From Glebionis coronaria (Eukaryota; Streptophyta; Magnoliopsida; Asterales; Asteraceae), in assembly GCA_025667525.1 (NCBI GenBank), contig CM046880.1, positions 593,377,895 to 593,441,894 of the forward strand: DNA of 64,000 nt, written 5' to 3'. Shown piece after piece: positions 12,476 through 23,396 of this stretch. Below the pieces are notes generated by a model. That model worked only from the letters and a program-made list of their open reading frames with translations, was not told the origin of the DNA and did not search any database. Within the stretch, counting starts at the first letter, position 1. Each line of letters begins with the position of its first letter. Position numbers and translations under genes: made by a program.

Positions 12476-14154
12476 TAATAAGTGTGAAAACACTTATCCT
12501 TTTACCACTTATTTCCAATAATAACAAGACCAAAACGTGTTATTTATGTCGTAAAAGTCGAAATTATGCGTGGTTTGTGTTTTTATTGTGTTTTAGGACC
12601 AAAATGAAAAAGGAAGAAAACACGGGTTTTCACGGGCTTTTATCGAAGAAAACGGGAAAAGACGAAGTCAAAAGATCAAGAGTGCAAAAAGAACGGAAGT
12701 CCAAGGCCTATTCTGAAGATTTATCGAAGAAAAAGTCTAAAGACGGAAGTTTAACGAAGTCGAAGAACTTAAGTCTAATAGAAGAAGAAAATTAAAAGAC
12801 AAGTTCAAATCCCGAGACGACATCGAGAAAAGACAAAGAATTAAAGTCGAGTCGAGAAGACGTGAAGAAAGCAAGAAAGAAGATGCAACACATGCACTCC
12901 TTCCACCTTCCCTATAAATACCCTCCTAATAGTCATTAGGAGGGAGTTAGTTAGTCTTTAATTTTAGTTTTTCATTTTCACTTTTCTAGTTTTAGAGAGA
13001 GAAAGTCTTAAACTTTCTCTCACTAAGTTTCATATTTTCTCTTAATCTTTCAAGATTAAACATTTGTATTGCTTATTTTTCATTAATCAAGTTCATTTTA
13101 AGCTTTTAATCTTTAATCTCATTCTACCTTTCTTTGATTTTAGATTGATTTTGGTGCGACTATCATATGATCCGTGTTGTTCTTAATGATTTCGTGCTTA
13201 AAAAGTTAATCTTTTGATCATTACATAAGTTTTCATTTGATTAAGCTTTAAGATTCTTGTACTTATTGGCTTATTTTTATGATTAGCTTATTTACTTATA
13301 AAAATTTTTCTTTAAAAGTTCATGTTTTTATTGTTTGATCTAAAAGTTTATTTATTTTGAGGTTTGATAAGTTGATACAAGTGCTTATTTGATCCGTTTA
13401 GTTTGATTCGTTCTAGTTTTGGGAATAAGCTTACCAATATAGCTTATTTCTTGGCTTATAACCGAATCCCACTTAAATCGGAAAGGGTTTAAACCCCTTT
13501 CCGATCGCCACATTCCGAGCAGCCAACAAACCCCCTTTATGATCACCCAATCGGAAAAGGGTTTTGAGTTTCCGATCAGCACCCAGTTATTCCGATCATA
13601 GTGATCGGATTAGGTAGTAATTATTCCGACGGCTGAGGGTTTGAACATTCTGATCTAGCCCCTATTTGCAATATTCCGATTTGAGCATTTGTGTAGTATT
13701 CCGATTGAAGGAATTTGTCAAACATTCCGACGGTGCAACTTTTTATACATTCCGATCACCAGATCGGAACATATTCCGATTTGGACTTTTAGTAACATTC
13801 CGATTGCCCCATTTTGAGTTTCCGATCAGTGGTCATTTATATTCCGATTAGAGTTTATTGTTTTTACATAGTTTCCTAGTGATAGTTTTGTTAAGGGTTT
13901 AAGTATTTTTCTTAATCTAGTCTTTAAGTTTTTCAAGCATTTAATTTTAACTCCTCATTTTAGTTTTAATCTTTAAACTTCTACTTTACTCAACGACACT
14001 TAAAATTTACTTGCTATTAGTTTAAAATAGATAAACAAAACCAAACCATTCTCTTGTTTCACCAAAAGACAATTGAGTCGCACTCTTAACCATTAGTCAA
14101 TTCGAAAGGATTCGGACGATAAGATTTTATACTTGGTTGCAAAATCGAGTATTA
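12476..14154 (+). repeat. Element A 3' LTR (1679 bp)
   Basis: Nearly identical to 2846-4528, with the same TAATA and TATTA ends, TATA box (12913-12920), hairpins and ATTCCGAT array. It differs by about nine substitutions and two 2-bp deletions by eye. Confidence 0.9.
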
Positions 14155-14159
14155 GTTAT
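14155..14159. repeat. Target site duplication of element A (right copy, GTTAT)
   Basis: Matches 2841-2845. Confidence 0.85.
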
Positions 14160-15319
14160 ATGACCAATCAGGTCAACATAAGTTCATGACACGCTAATAT
14201 GACCAATCAGGTCAACATGACTACTTGACATGATAGTATGACCATTTAGGTCAACATGACTACTTGACATTAATATGACCAATCTGGTCAACATAATTAC
14301 TTGATATGCTAGTATGACCAATCAGGTCAACATGAGTACTGGACATGGTAATATGACCAATCAAGTCAACATGACTACTTGACATGGTTGTATGACCATT
14401 CAAGTCAACATGACTACTTGACATGACAATATGACCACTCAGGTCAACATGAGTACTGACATGATAGACCATTGAGGTCAACGTGATTATTGATGCGTTT
14501 TCGGGGCACCCTATCCTTGTCTATGATGCTACTTGTGAGCACCTACCTCATAATAACGATGTTCCTTGTAAACATCATGAACATGATGTGATGCTCCTTG
14601 TGAGTAATCTAAACGTGATAATAATGCTCCTTGTGATATTTATAAACATGATGTAATGCTCCTCGTGAACATCCTAAACATGACTTTGATACGCATTGTG
14701 GGTGTCCTATACTTGGCTTGATTTCGGTTAAACCTGAATCATGACATGATAAATAATACTCGGCTATTTCTGAATATCTAAACATCGCAACCTTCGGCTA
14801 CATTTCGAAGCTAAACAAATATTCTTACGTCATGTGTAATCTAATAACATAAATCTAAAACCGTTGCTCACCTTTGATCTTGATTATGCATCCATAAGCC
14901 TTCCAATAGCACCTACACATATTGTAACCATACTAAGACATTTAGTACTTCATAACCCATACATCTAACATGTATTGGGTCTAAACACGCAAACATATTC
15001 ACATAAGGTATTATATCATTGTTGAACACTTTTTATTAAAAGTCCTTGTTATTCAGAACTTCTCCAGTCTGCTACACTTTGCTGTTTTTGACCAACTTAT
15101 ACCTACAATCAAGACCTGGAACAATTTTTGTTGGAAACTAGACTCTCTTGCCTTTCCGGAAAGGTAAGACACACTTCATATGGAGTTACGTTTATTTTTC
15201 TATGATTTTTCAAAGTCTTCGCAAATTTCTGCAAAGCTTGCTGCCCCGTTTCTAAATATGTCAAAAATGACCCAAAACCTATGTTAAGTTATTCTAACTT
15301 TTACCAAACTCATAACACA

Positions 15320-16808
15320 TCTATACTACTTTATAAAACATTTAAGCCATTCTATTTTTAGAAGTTTTAAAAATTTTAGCCATTAACATTTCTTTACTTG
15401 GAAAGTTATATACCACCTATTACTCAATTGACCATCTATAACTTTCAGTTCAGCCAAATTTAATATATACTTTAGTAACAGCCCACTGATAAAGAATGCG
15501 GAAAACATTTAAATATATTCATATATGAACAATCTTGTAACAGCAAGCAAAAAATAAATGCATAGTCTATACACACAAAAAACGCCTATCTATAAAAAAA
15601 CGCCTAAATGATAAATATGTTTTTTAATTTTTGTTTTTAATCCCTATTATAAATACCCACAAAACACACATCTCTCATTATTTGTCAATGCCATTATGTG
15701 TCAATGCCACAATCCCCTCCACCTTCGTCACCAGCTTGTCCTCTGCCACAACCTTTGTCGATTGTCGCTGCCACCACTTGCGTCGCCACCATCAGTCGCA
15801 ACCATCATGGTTTTTTGTGTGTTTCTTTGTTTAGAATCCTACTATGATGTAAACACTTTGCTAGATAAATTGAGTGTTAGCCATGACCCCTTGGAAGACA
15901 AAGAATAAAGCACAGAGCATGATGAAGAGACTAAAACATAATGAATGTGGCTATCAAAAATATTTGTTACTGTGTAACAAAGCCCAAATGGCAAATACTT
16001 TTACTTTTAATGGGCCATAGTAAAAAAAGAAAATCTACAATATTTGATACCTTTAACAATGATGTATTTTTAAAATTTTTATTTATATTTGATGCCTTAA
16101 TAGTGATTTCAGTTTGTATATTTAACACCTTGACGTATGTTTTTTAGTTATTTTACATATAAACTATTAAATTGTTTATTTTCCCAAATATTCACAAAAT
16201 AAATTACTCCTATTTAATTATCGTGATATTGGTAGAAGACTATATTTCAAAATCACAATGAAAAACATATACTATTTATAACATATAAAACTAAAAAAAT
16301 AATTACTAAATATAAAAGTGTTATGAAATCTTGATATAATAAAACTCCAAGTTTATAAAAAATGAAAACGTTATAACACAAACTAATCTAATGATATTTC
16401 ACATACAATATACAATAAATTGAGTTGTTCAAGGTTCTCCTCACTATTGATTTATTGAACCTCACATAATCCCTCTTCCAATGCAACATCGAAAGAAACT
16501 AAAACACATAACAATATGACAATGACCACTTACACACACAAAATGTCACACGCCACACAAAATTAACCATATGAACTTATAATATTCTTTTATTATTTAT
16601 AACAATTCATTTAATATATATATACATGTAACAACTCATATAATATAAATATTGTAACCTTTAATAGTATAAATTTGTAAGAGCTAATTAACAATATTCT
16701 CTAGTACAATATAAAAATTCAAAATCATTTCATATGTGAAAAGCATTTGTTCACAACAAAATATAGTCTCCGGATACTTGTCGTCGCATTGCGCGGGTAT
16801 CCGGCTAG
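15320..16808 (+). mobile_element. Non-autonomous Helitron, 1489 bp
   Basis: Present in the left LTR of F and absent at the matching point of the right LTR (empty site near 57240, reading CACATCTTATTAAAC). Removing 15320-16808 restores that sequence exactly, with insertion between A and T and no target duplication. The element starts TCTATACTAC and ends CTAG, as Helitrons do. Inverted repeats CCGGATAC (16770-16777) and GTATCCGG (16797-16804), enclosing a small CGC-ATT-GCG hairpin, lie just before the end. No Rep/helicase is encoded. A Ser/Pro/Thr-rich patch at about 15690-15810 could be a captured gene fragment but I do not recognise it. Confidence 0.85.
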
Positions 16809-17538
16809 TCTTATTAAACATGTTTAGGTCATCTTTCTTCAGGTCTTAAGCTAAATTTACATGTTTAGGCACCAAATGAATCTCTAGCCAAACACCTACT
16901 AATTTAACATTAGCATTCATAACTTCTAATCAAAAAATAAATTCTTGTAACCTTTTAAAACATGATTCAACAACTTGATTCTTAACATAATCTCATCTTA
17001 ATAATACCTTGAATATCATATATAATTGGGTTTATATAATCTCAAATAGCACAAACCCCCAATTAGCATAAACCCTTAAATGTACGAACATGAATTAGAA
17101 AAAGATTGCTTACTAACCTTGATGGGGAATTATACTAACACCATAATACTTGTAAGACCACACTAGAATTCACCTTAAATCATCTCTATGATGATTTCTT
17201 CATTATGAGGTTTTCTCTTATCTTCCATACAAGAACACACACTGACGACACGAGTGTTACGAGGATAATTCTGGACTTGTGAGGTTATTAAGACATGAGG
17301 GTAATCATGTAATTTCAGTCCCTAAAAAGGAACTTCAATTGTGGCAAGAATGATCCATGCAGGCTAAAACAAGGTGGTTCTAGTACTAAAACAAAATGAT
17401 TTTAGTATTGGTTTGGAGTTTTGGTAACTTAGGACCCTCAATTACTTGGGGCACATAATACTTTCTAAAACCTATACTCTTAGTTTAACTATCGGGTTTG
17501 ACTAACCAATCACGTAAAACGTTCAAACTTATAAAGTC

Positions 17539-17543
17539 ATAGT
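17539..17543. repeat. Target site duplication of element B (left copy, ATAGT)
   Basis: ATAGT here and at 54028-54032 flank element B. Confidence 0.85.
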
Positions 17544-18109
17544 TGTTGGGTTTACTTCTTGAAGGATCTTTGAAACCTTGATTACAATACAAAGACTGTG
17601 CGGAAACCAATCTTCATATATAAGAAGAACAATAGAATTAACCAAACGTTCAAGCCTCAATATATTAATACGATCACTCTAAATAGTGATAGGGTGTTAC
17701 AACCTTGAAGCTATAAAAAGTAATAAGAGAAATGTGTAGAGAATATGTGTGTGAAGAAGTGTGTCCATCTCTACACCCTAGGACCTCCTTTTATAGTGCA
17801 AGGGGTCCTAGGTGGTTACAATATAATTAATACTTGCCTAAGTATTATACATTAATATCTTTTAATAGTTTCCTAAACAAACTTGTAACCTTCTCATCAT
17901 CCTTATCATGTTTCAATACTTTCCATAAGACTAGGAAGACTAAGTATTTGATCTTATCTACTACAATCTTCCTTGATCATATCTTTTATAATCTTCTTTC
18001 AACTTTATAATACGACCAGAAGGAACTAGAAGCTACCAGGAGGAACGAAGTACTCCAGTAGGAACTACTATATGACCAGGAGTAACTTGTAAATACATTA
18101 TTCCTAACA
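17544..18109 (-). repeat. Element B left LTR (3' LTR in its own sense)
   Basis: 566 bp, starting TGTTGGGTTTAC and ending CCTAACA on the plus strand. Minus-strand TATA box within CCTTTTATAGTG at about 17787-17798. Four copies of an ACCAGGAGGAAC-like unit lie at 18015-18085. Confidence 0.85.
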
Positions 18110-18350
18110 ATCCTCCCCTAAACTTGAATTTAACCTTGTTGAGTTCAAGTTTCCAAGTAGATGTGACACCAATAAGCATGAGGGTTGGAATATGAACCAC
18201 AACAGCAACAATCTCACTTGATAACACCAGAAGAAACACAAAAGTAGCTGCTGATACACTAACTGTTGAACTACTTTAAAGCTTGAAAACATCTGCACAT
18301 GTTGAATCTTGACAACAACAGGAGCAGATTTGATAAGCCTTTACCAAGTA
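18110..18350 (-). other. Element B 3' internal region
   Basis: Short non-coding stretch between the polypurine tract (18111-18122) and the insertion point of C. The last five bases, AAGTA (18346-18350), are the target duplication of C. Confidence 0.7.
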
Positions 18351-21291
18351 TGTAAAACCCGCATGCTTTTACCATGCATAGTACCCTTAGGATCGTACGT
18401 ACTAGTTAAAAACTTTCCTAATATAGCATGATTACGATTACGTGTTAGGAGTTTACGTATTACGTACGTGTTAGAACACGATAAGTATTTTATATGCACG
18501 ATCACATAATAATTATTTAACAATAATTAATCACGAACATGCGATCATGAAATCGTGAACGTAATTAAAACACGAACTATTATTAATTACGTATATATAT
18601 TTATTACGAGCGTAATTAAATATATTAGATCACGGTATTTACGTAACGAGAACAATTAAAACACGAACATAAATAAACACAAACGAGTAACTAAATAACG
18701 AGAAACGTAACAAGGTATGGGAACCCCATGTGGGGGTCCCTACCCGCGGCCAAACAAGGACAATGGGCCAAGCCCATTGTCAATTTTTACTAAAGGGGGG
18801 TTAATTAATTTTTCACTACTCAAAATCACTTTACAGAAGATTTCAAGAAAAACCTAAAACCCTCTCTTCCTCCTCTCTTTGTGCCGCCACCCTTAAATCA
18901 CCATACAAGGTGATTCTCTGATCTTTGATCTTGAAGATTTGTTGATTGTTCGTGTTTGTTCTTCATTCTCTTGATCCACGAATTCGGTAAAAACCTTTTA
19001 AACCTTTTCTTTTAATTTAATCTTTTTATTAATTATGAACATGTGATGTTTTTATAAAAACATATTAATTAATCATAGATCTAACATGTTTTGGTGATTA
19101 ATTAAATCAAAGGGTCGTTTTAAGGGGTGTTTTGTTTTGGCCACAGGCTGCAACCGACCCCAAGGGGGTTTCGGTTTGCTTAGCCGACCACCACCAAGAC
19201 CATATGGTCTTGGTTGGTGCGTGTTGGTCCCACGGCAGCAAGGCGTACCCCGAGTTGGTTCGGGGTACGGTGTCGATTCATGTCCGGTTCATGTTTTTTT
19301 AAGCTTAGATCCGGTTCATGGTGTATGTTAGTTTTTTTTTATGTTATGAACTTATGTTAAAATTAAATTAATAAAAGATGTGATTAATTTAATAACATGA
19401 CTTAGGTTATTTAATAATTAATGATCATGAAATTATTTTAACCTAAGTATTAATATTTAAGACTTATAATTAATTAATTATTTTAAAAACCATGGATATA
19501 ATTAATTAATTAACATGACTTAGGTTATATTATTAATATTTAATAATACATATTTTAACCTAAGTATTTAATATACTTAATTAAAAACATGTTATACTTT
19601 AATTAAATATTATAACCTATAGTTTAATTAAATTACATGAAATAATTATTAAACTATACAATATATCTTATGACTTAGAAAATAATCATGAAAACACTTA
19701 GGCTTATATACTTAGCTTATTTAGCCAGCTTATTTCTAATTATGGAAACTTTCTATTTTTAGAAACTTAATTAAATAAGGCAGCTAATTTATTTATGGAA
19801 ACCAGCTATTTTTAGAAACTTATTTATATAAGGCAGCTAATCTATTTATGGAAACTTATTTAATTAAGGCAGCTAATCTATTTATGGAAACTTTCTATTT
19901 TTAGAAACTTATCTATTTTAAGCAGTAAATCTATTTTTGGAAACTTTCTATTTTGGGAAACTTTCTATTTTTGGAAACTTTCTATTTTTGGTAACTTTCT
20001 ATTTTTGGAAACTTTCTATTTTAGGAAACCTGATATTTTTGGAAAGTTACTTATTATTACACAGTAAGTATAATAACACATGAAATACCAGAAATACTTA
20101 ATCAGATTAGACAGAATATAAGATTTAATACAGTTTAAGGCTTTAAACAGTAAAACGTAGTAAGAACATATAAAATAAGCTAAGGCATGACATAAAACCA
20201 GCTATGTATTTAGTAAGCAGATACTTATTTCATGTACGTATTTATGTAGCACTAGTGTTTCGGAAGTAGGATTCTCGCAGTTCATCTTTCTCGTTCACTG
20301 GACATAAGGTACGGATTTCCGTCCTTTCAGTATGGACATTCTTTCCTTATTAGGATTCCTCGTATGCAGCCAACTGTTTTCCCGTAGTATAAGTTACGTG
20401 TTTGATTGCTTATGTTTAATTATGATTACCTATAGCCATATACATGCATGACCAGTTTCACCTAGTTATGGAGGTACCATAACCATAACATTAGAGGCAC
20501 TGATGTTATGACTTCACCACGGCGGAGTGATTGCTCGTGGCGTCCCTTCAGCTTTTGGCCATTTATTTATATTTATCATGTGGGGTGTATGGGTGCATCC
20601 TAGTTACATGTTTTTATTCAGGATTACATGGTGAATGTGGTGTGTGCCTTGCATCCTTCACAAGGAGCTGATCCCTCCTACCCATAAACCAGTATATTAA
20701 ATTAGAGGCAGCCCCTCTAATTTGCATGATGAGGTCACCCCTCCAATTATTCATGCACAGTGGATTTTCATGACCTATATTGGCTAATGGTAAAATATGA
20801 CAAACAGTTTTTATAAGATAAACATAAGACTTTCAAACTATAAAACCAGTTTTATTAAGACTTAACCAGGTTACTCGGGACTTAGTTTTCTTCCGTTGTT
20901 ATTATGTTATATGCTTATACTATTCATGCTTTATTGTACATCCGTGCACTGAGCGTATTGCTCAGCCGTTTTCCTTTTCTATGTTTCTAAAACGGCAGGT
21001 ACTCAGGGACGCTCGTAGACACTAAGAGTACGTGCATATGGACTGGAAGCTGTCTAGCCTTCTTTACATTATGCATTTCCTTTCTTTGGATACTTATGCT
21101 TTGGACATTGTTTAGTCCTTTCCTTTATTATACTATGTTTGTGTGTGATGAGCTTTACTTTTGGACTACCGATGTTTGATTCCGGTATTTTCCTTTATAT
21201 GATCAAGTAATGTTTAGACATTTTACCTTGTATGCTTTGATGACACGCCATAATTATTGTGATATTTCCATTTCCAAAATGGGGTGTTACA
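18351..21291 (+). repeat. Element C 5' LTR (2941 bp)
   Basis: Very AT-rich central part. A tandem array of a 16-bp unit (CTATTTTTGGAAACTT) lies at about 19905-20040. Open frames inside it (for example 19137-19331) also occur in the 3' LTR but have no recognisable product. It differs from the 3' LTR by roughly 1-2% by eye plus array length. Confidence 0.85.
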
Positions 21292-21295
21292 ATTA

Positions 21296-21307
21296 TGGTA
21301 TCAGAGC
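21296..21307 (+). other. Element C primer binding site (tRNA-Met type)
   Basis: TGGTATCAGAGC, four bases after the LTR end. Confidence 0.85.
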
Positions 21308-21514
21308 CAAGGCTTCGACCTGTAGGCTCTCAAATATGACCTGTGATTAGTGGGTAGTCACTACGGTCTTCCTAGAACTGACAGTTGTTTTCATGCATTC
21401 ATCATTTTTAAGCATACATATACATGTCATTGTTGCAGGGTTTTTGACTAAGTAATGGTTGGTACAGGACTGGCCCTATTTAGTCGCATGTGTTTTATCG
21501 AAACTTTTAGATTT

Positions 21515-21580
21515 GGGACCGACCCATAGGCGTCCCCTCGCAATGTCTTTGTTTTGGGTGAACTGACCAGAGGCGTTCAC
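21515..21580 (+). other. Element C leader: two stem-loops
   Basis: Unit 1 has stem GGGAC (21515-21519) with GTCCC (21532-21536) around the 12-base loop CGACCCATAGGC. Unit 2 has stem GTGAAC (21558-21563) with GTTCAC (21575-21580) around an 11-base loop of similar sequence. The stems differ but each pairs perfectly. They lie between primer site and gag start, where retroelement packaging signals usually sit. Five related units lie in the element D leader. Confidence 0.65.
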
Positions 21581-22467
21581 TCTCGAGCATACAAAAGTTT
21601 TCATAAAACTGCATCATGCATTCATACACAAAAAATTTCTTGCATAAAATTTTTCTCATGAAATTTTAGTATAATTTTTTTTTATGCATTTATATTTTAT
21701 GTTTTGATCTGTTTAATCATATGTTTTATGTTATACTATCAGATGGTTCTCACACGCGAACAGGAGCAGCTCAATGCTGCAATTCAGGCTGCCATGCAAG
21801 CCTTGCTTCCTCAACTGAGGAATGACATCCGGGCTGAAGTTCAAGCTGCCAACAATCAGCAGCACAATCAGCCACCTCCTCCTCCTCCAGTGACATTAGC
21901 AGTATGGCTGGAGAGATTCAACAAGCTCCATCCTCGAGCTTTTGAGAAGACAGATAGCCCCAGCGATGCTGAAAGCTGGTTGGCTCACATCGAGAAGATT
22001 TTCAATGCTATGGGCTGTGACCCCGCATACAAGGCGAGGTTGGCATGCTATCGGTTCGAAGGTGATGTACTCAACTGGTGGTTAGCATTGATGCAATCTG
22101 AAGGTGGCGACGAGTGGGTTGCTGGTTTGACTTGGGCTCAGTTCAAGGACAGGGTGATGGAGCAGTTCTTTCCCAAGGCTGAGCAGGACAAGCTCAAGAG
22201 AGAGTACCATGGGATCCGTCAGAGAGCTGCGGAGAATAGCAACGATTTTATGCAGCGCTTTCTTCGCTTGGCTGGTTTCCTTGGTGCGGCAGCAGGTACT
22301 CCTGAAGAGCAGGCACATCACTTCAGATGGGCTCTTCGCACATCGGTCGCAAACAATCTGGTGTGTGCTACGTTCAACACTGTAGCACAAGTGGTCGATG
22401 CAACACGAAAACTGGAGATGCTGCAGGAGAGGGATGAGTTCGGGGAAGCTGAAAGACCCGACAAGAG

Positions 22468-22549
22468 GTAAAACATTCGTATTCAAGCGGTGACCAATCC
22501 GTATACTTTCCATAGGTCAGTTATTCATCTCTTTAACTGTATCTTCCAG
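22468..22549 (+). other. Intron-like segment 1 in element C gag (82 bp)
   Basis: Starts GTAAAAC, ends TATCTTCCAG, with pyrimidine-rich 3' end. It contains an immediate in-frame stop. Joining 22467 to 22550 keeps the frame and gives the conserved gag run DKRQKTGDRSQ. Confidence 0.7.
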
Positions 22550-22699
22550 GCAGAAAACTGGGGACCGGTCTCAGCCGGCTACTCAGCAGCAGCCTCATCA
22601 GCCCAAAGGAAACGGTCAAACTAACGACCGTTCTGCTACGGATAGGCGTGGCGGTAATGACAATTACCGTAACAACGCCAGGCAATCCAACAACATCAG

Positions 22700-22772
22700 G
22701 TCCTAATACTTACGAATTTCTTATGTTTTATGTTATAACTCATATTCTGACACTTTAGCAAACTTCTACCAG
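22700..22772 (+). other. Intron-like segment 2 in element C gag (73 bp)
   Basis: Starts GTCCTAATAC, ends AACTTCTACCAG. Joining 22699 to 22773 keeps the frame (NNIR then NHGNGRD). The AT content is well above that of the flanking blocks. Confidence 0.65.
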
Positions 22773-22837
22773 GAACCATGGAAACGGTAGGGACCAGAAC
22801 AAGAGAGGTTCGCAGCCTAGCCGTCCAGCTATCACCG

Positions 22838-22909
22838 GTATTCAATCTTACGATTATCCGCTTTGTCCTTGTACCCAACTATCATGTCTTATGTGAAATG
22901 TTTTATCAG
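22838..22909 (+). other. Intron-like segment 3 in element C gag (72 bp)
   Basis: Starts GTATTCAATC, ends TGTTTTATCAG. Joining 22837 to 22910 keeps the frame (RPAIT then GPQPARAPAGG) and leads into the zinc knuckle. Confidence 0.65.
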
Positions 22910-23391
22910 GTCCTCAGCCAGCCAGAGCACCTGCTGGAGGATACACTCATCCTCTTTGCTCTACTTGCCACCGTAGGCACCCAGGACCATGTCGCCGTAA
23001 TACTGATGTGTGCTTCAAGTGTGGTCTTCCTGGCCATATTATGAAGGATTGCCGTAAGGGCGAGATGGAGGGTACATCGGGACATGCTGATACCAAGCCG
23101 CCTCCTACTGCCGGGCGTGTCTACACGACATCTCGAGACCAGGCCAACAAGTCTACAGGTACCATCACTGGAATCTTGTATATGTATGGTCGCGCTGCAT
23201 GTGTTCTTTTCGATACGGGTGCTACTCACTCGGTTATTTCTACTGTTTATGCTAAGAACATTAGGATGCCTCCCTTGCCACTAGAAAATAGGCTTACTAT
23301 TTCCACGCCTTTGAGGGACTCTGTATTAATCACCCATGTATACAAGGGTCTTCCTCTAGAATTTGATGATAAGGTTCGACATGTCGACGCA

Positions 23392-23396
23392 CTTCC
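23392..23396. repeat. Target site duplication of element D (left copy, CTTCC)
   Basis: CTTCC here and at 44850-44854. Removing D plus one copy restores the protease reading frame of C. Confidence 0.9.

Larger units (their letters stand above)
2846..14154 (+). mobile_element. Element A: Athila-lineage Ty3 retrotransposon, 11.3 kb
   Basis: It has paired LTRs (2846-4528, 12476-14154), a primer site complementary to tRNA-Asp type sequence (TGGCGCCGCTGCCGG, 4531-4545), gag-pol in one frame at 4779-10433, a 2-kb post-pol region and a polypurine tract before the 3' LTR. The RT, RNase H and integrase sequences, the N-rich gag start and the tRNA-Asp primer site are those of the Athila clade. LTR copies differ at about nine substitutions and two 2-bp indels by eye, so insertion was recent, yet five in-frame stops make this copy non-functional. 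No envelope-like ORF follows pol. Confidence 0.9.
14155..17543 (-). repeat. Element F, left LTR, piece 2 (with Helitron)
   Basis: Collinear with about 56065-57975 of the right LTR once the Helitron at 15320-16808 is removed. It starts with a tandem array (about 14160-14490) of a 45-50 bp unit around ATGACCAATCAGGTCAACAT. Further on (14520-14700) there are looser repeats of GATGCTCCTTGTGAGCAT. An open frame on the minus strand at 14260-14481 is a by-product of the array and I do not call it a gene. Confidence 0.8.
21743..23396 (+). pseudogene. Element C gag and protease start, four exon-like blocks
   Basis: I chose the ATG at 21743 (MVLTREQEQ), as it opens the typical gag start; an upstream in-frame ATG at 21704 adds a hydrophobic stretch that reads as leader. 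The gag core (VTLAVWLERFNKLHPRAFEK to KLEMLQERDEF) is in block 1, 21743-22467. Blocks 2 (22550-22699), 3 (22773-22837) and 4 (from 22910) continue in frame once three intron-like segments are removed. Block 4 has a CX2CX4HX4C zinc knuckle (CFKCGLPGHIMKDC, about 23011-23052) and the protease motif DTGATHS at 23212. Element D interrupts codon three of ALPLDMND at 23397. The rest continues at 44850. Read with intron removal, gag and pol form one frame. Confidence 0.8.

Noticed and set aside
14160..14490. Regularly spaced repeats resembling a CRISPR array
   Set aside because: Units are degenerate, directly adjacent without unique spacers, and lie in an LTR of a plant nuclear element.
19137..19331. 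Open frame repeated at 48848-49042
   Set aside because: Repeated only because it is in both LTRs of C; no homology or codon pattern of a gene.
21704..21742. Upstream in-frame ATG as gag start
   Set aside because: Adds a hydrophobic stretch unlike known gag starts; it reads as leader with a possible splice acceptor (CTATCAG) just before the ATG at 21743.
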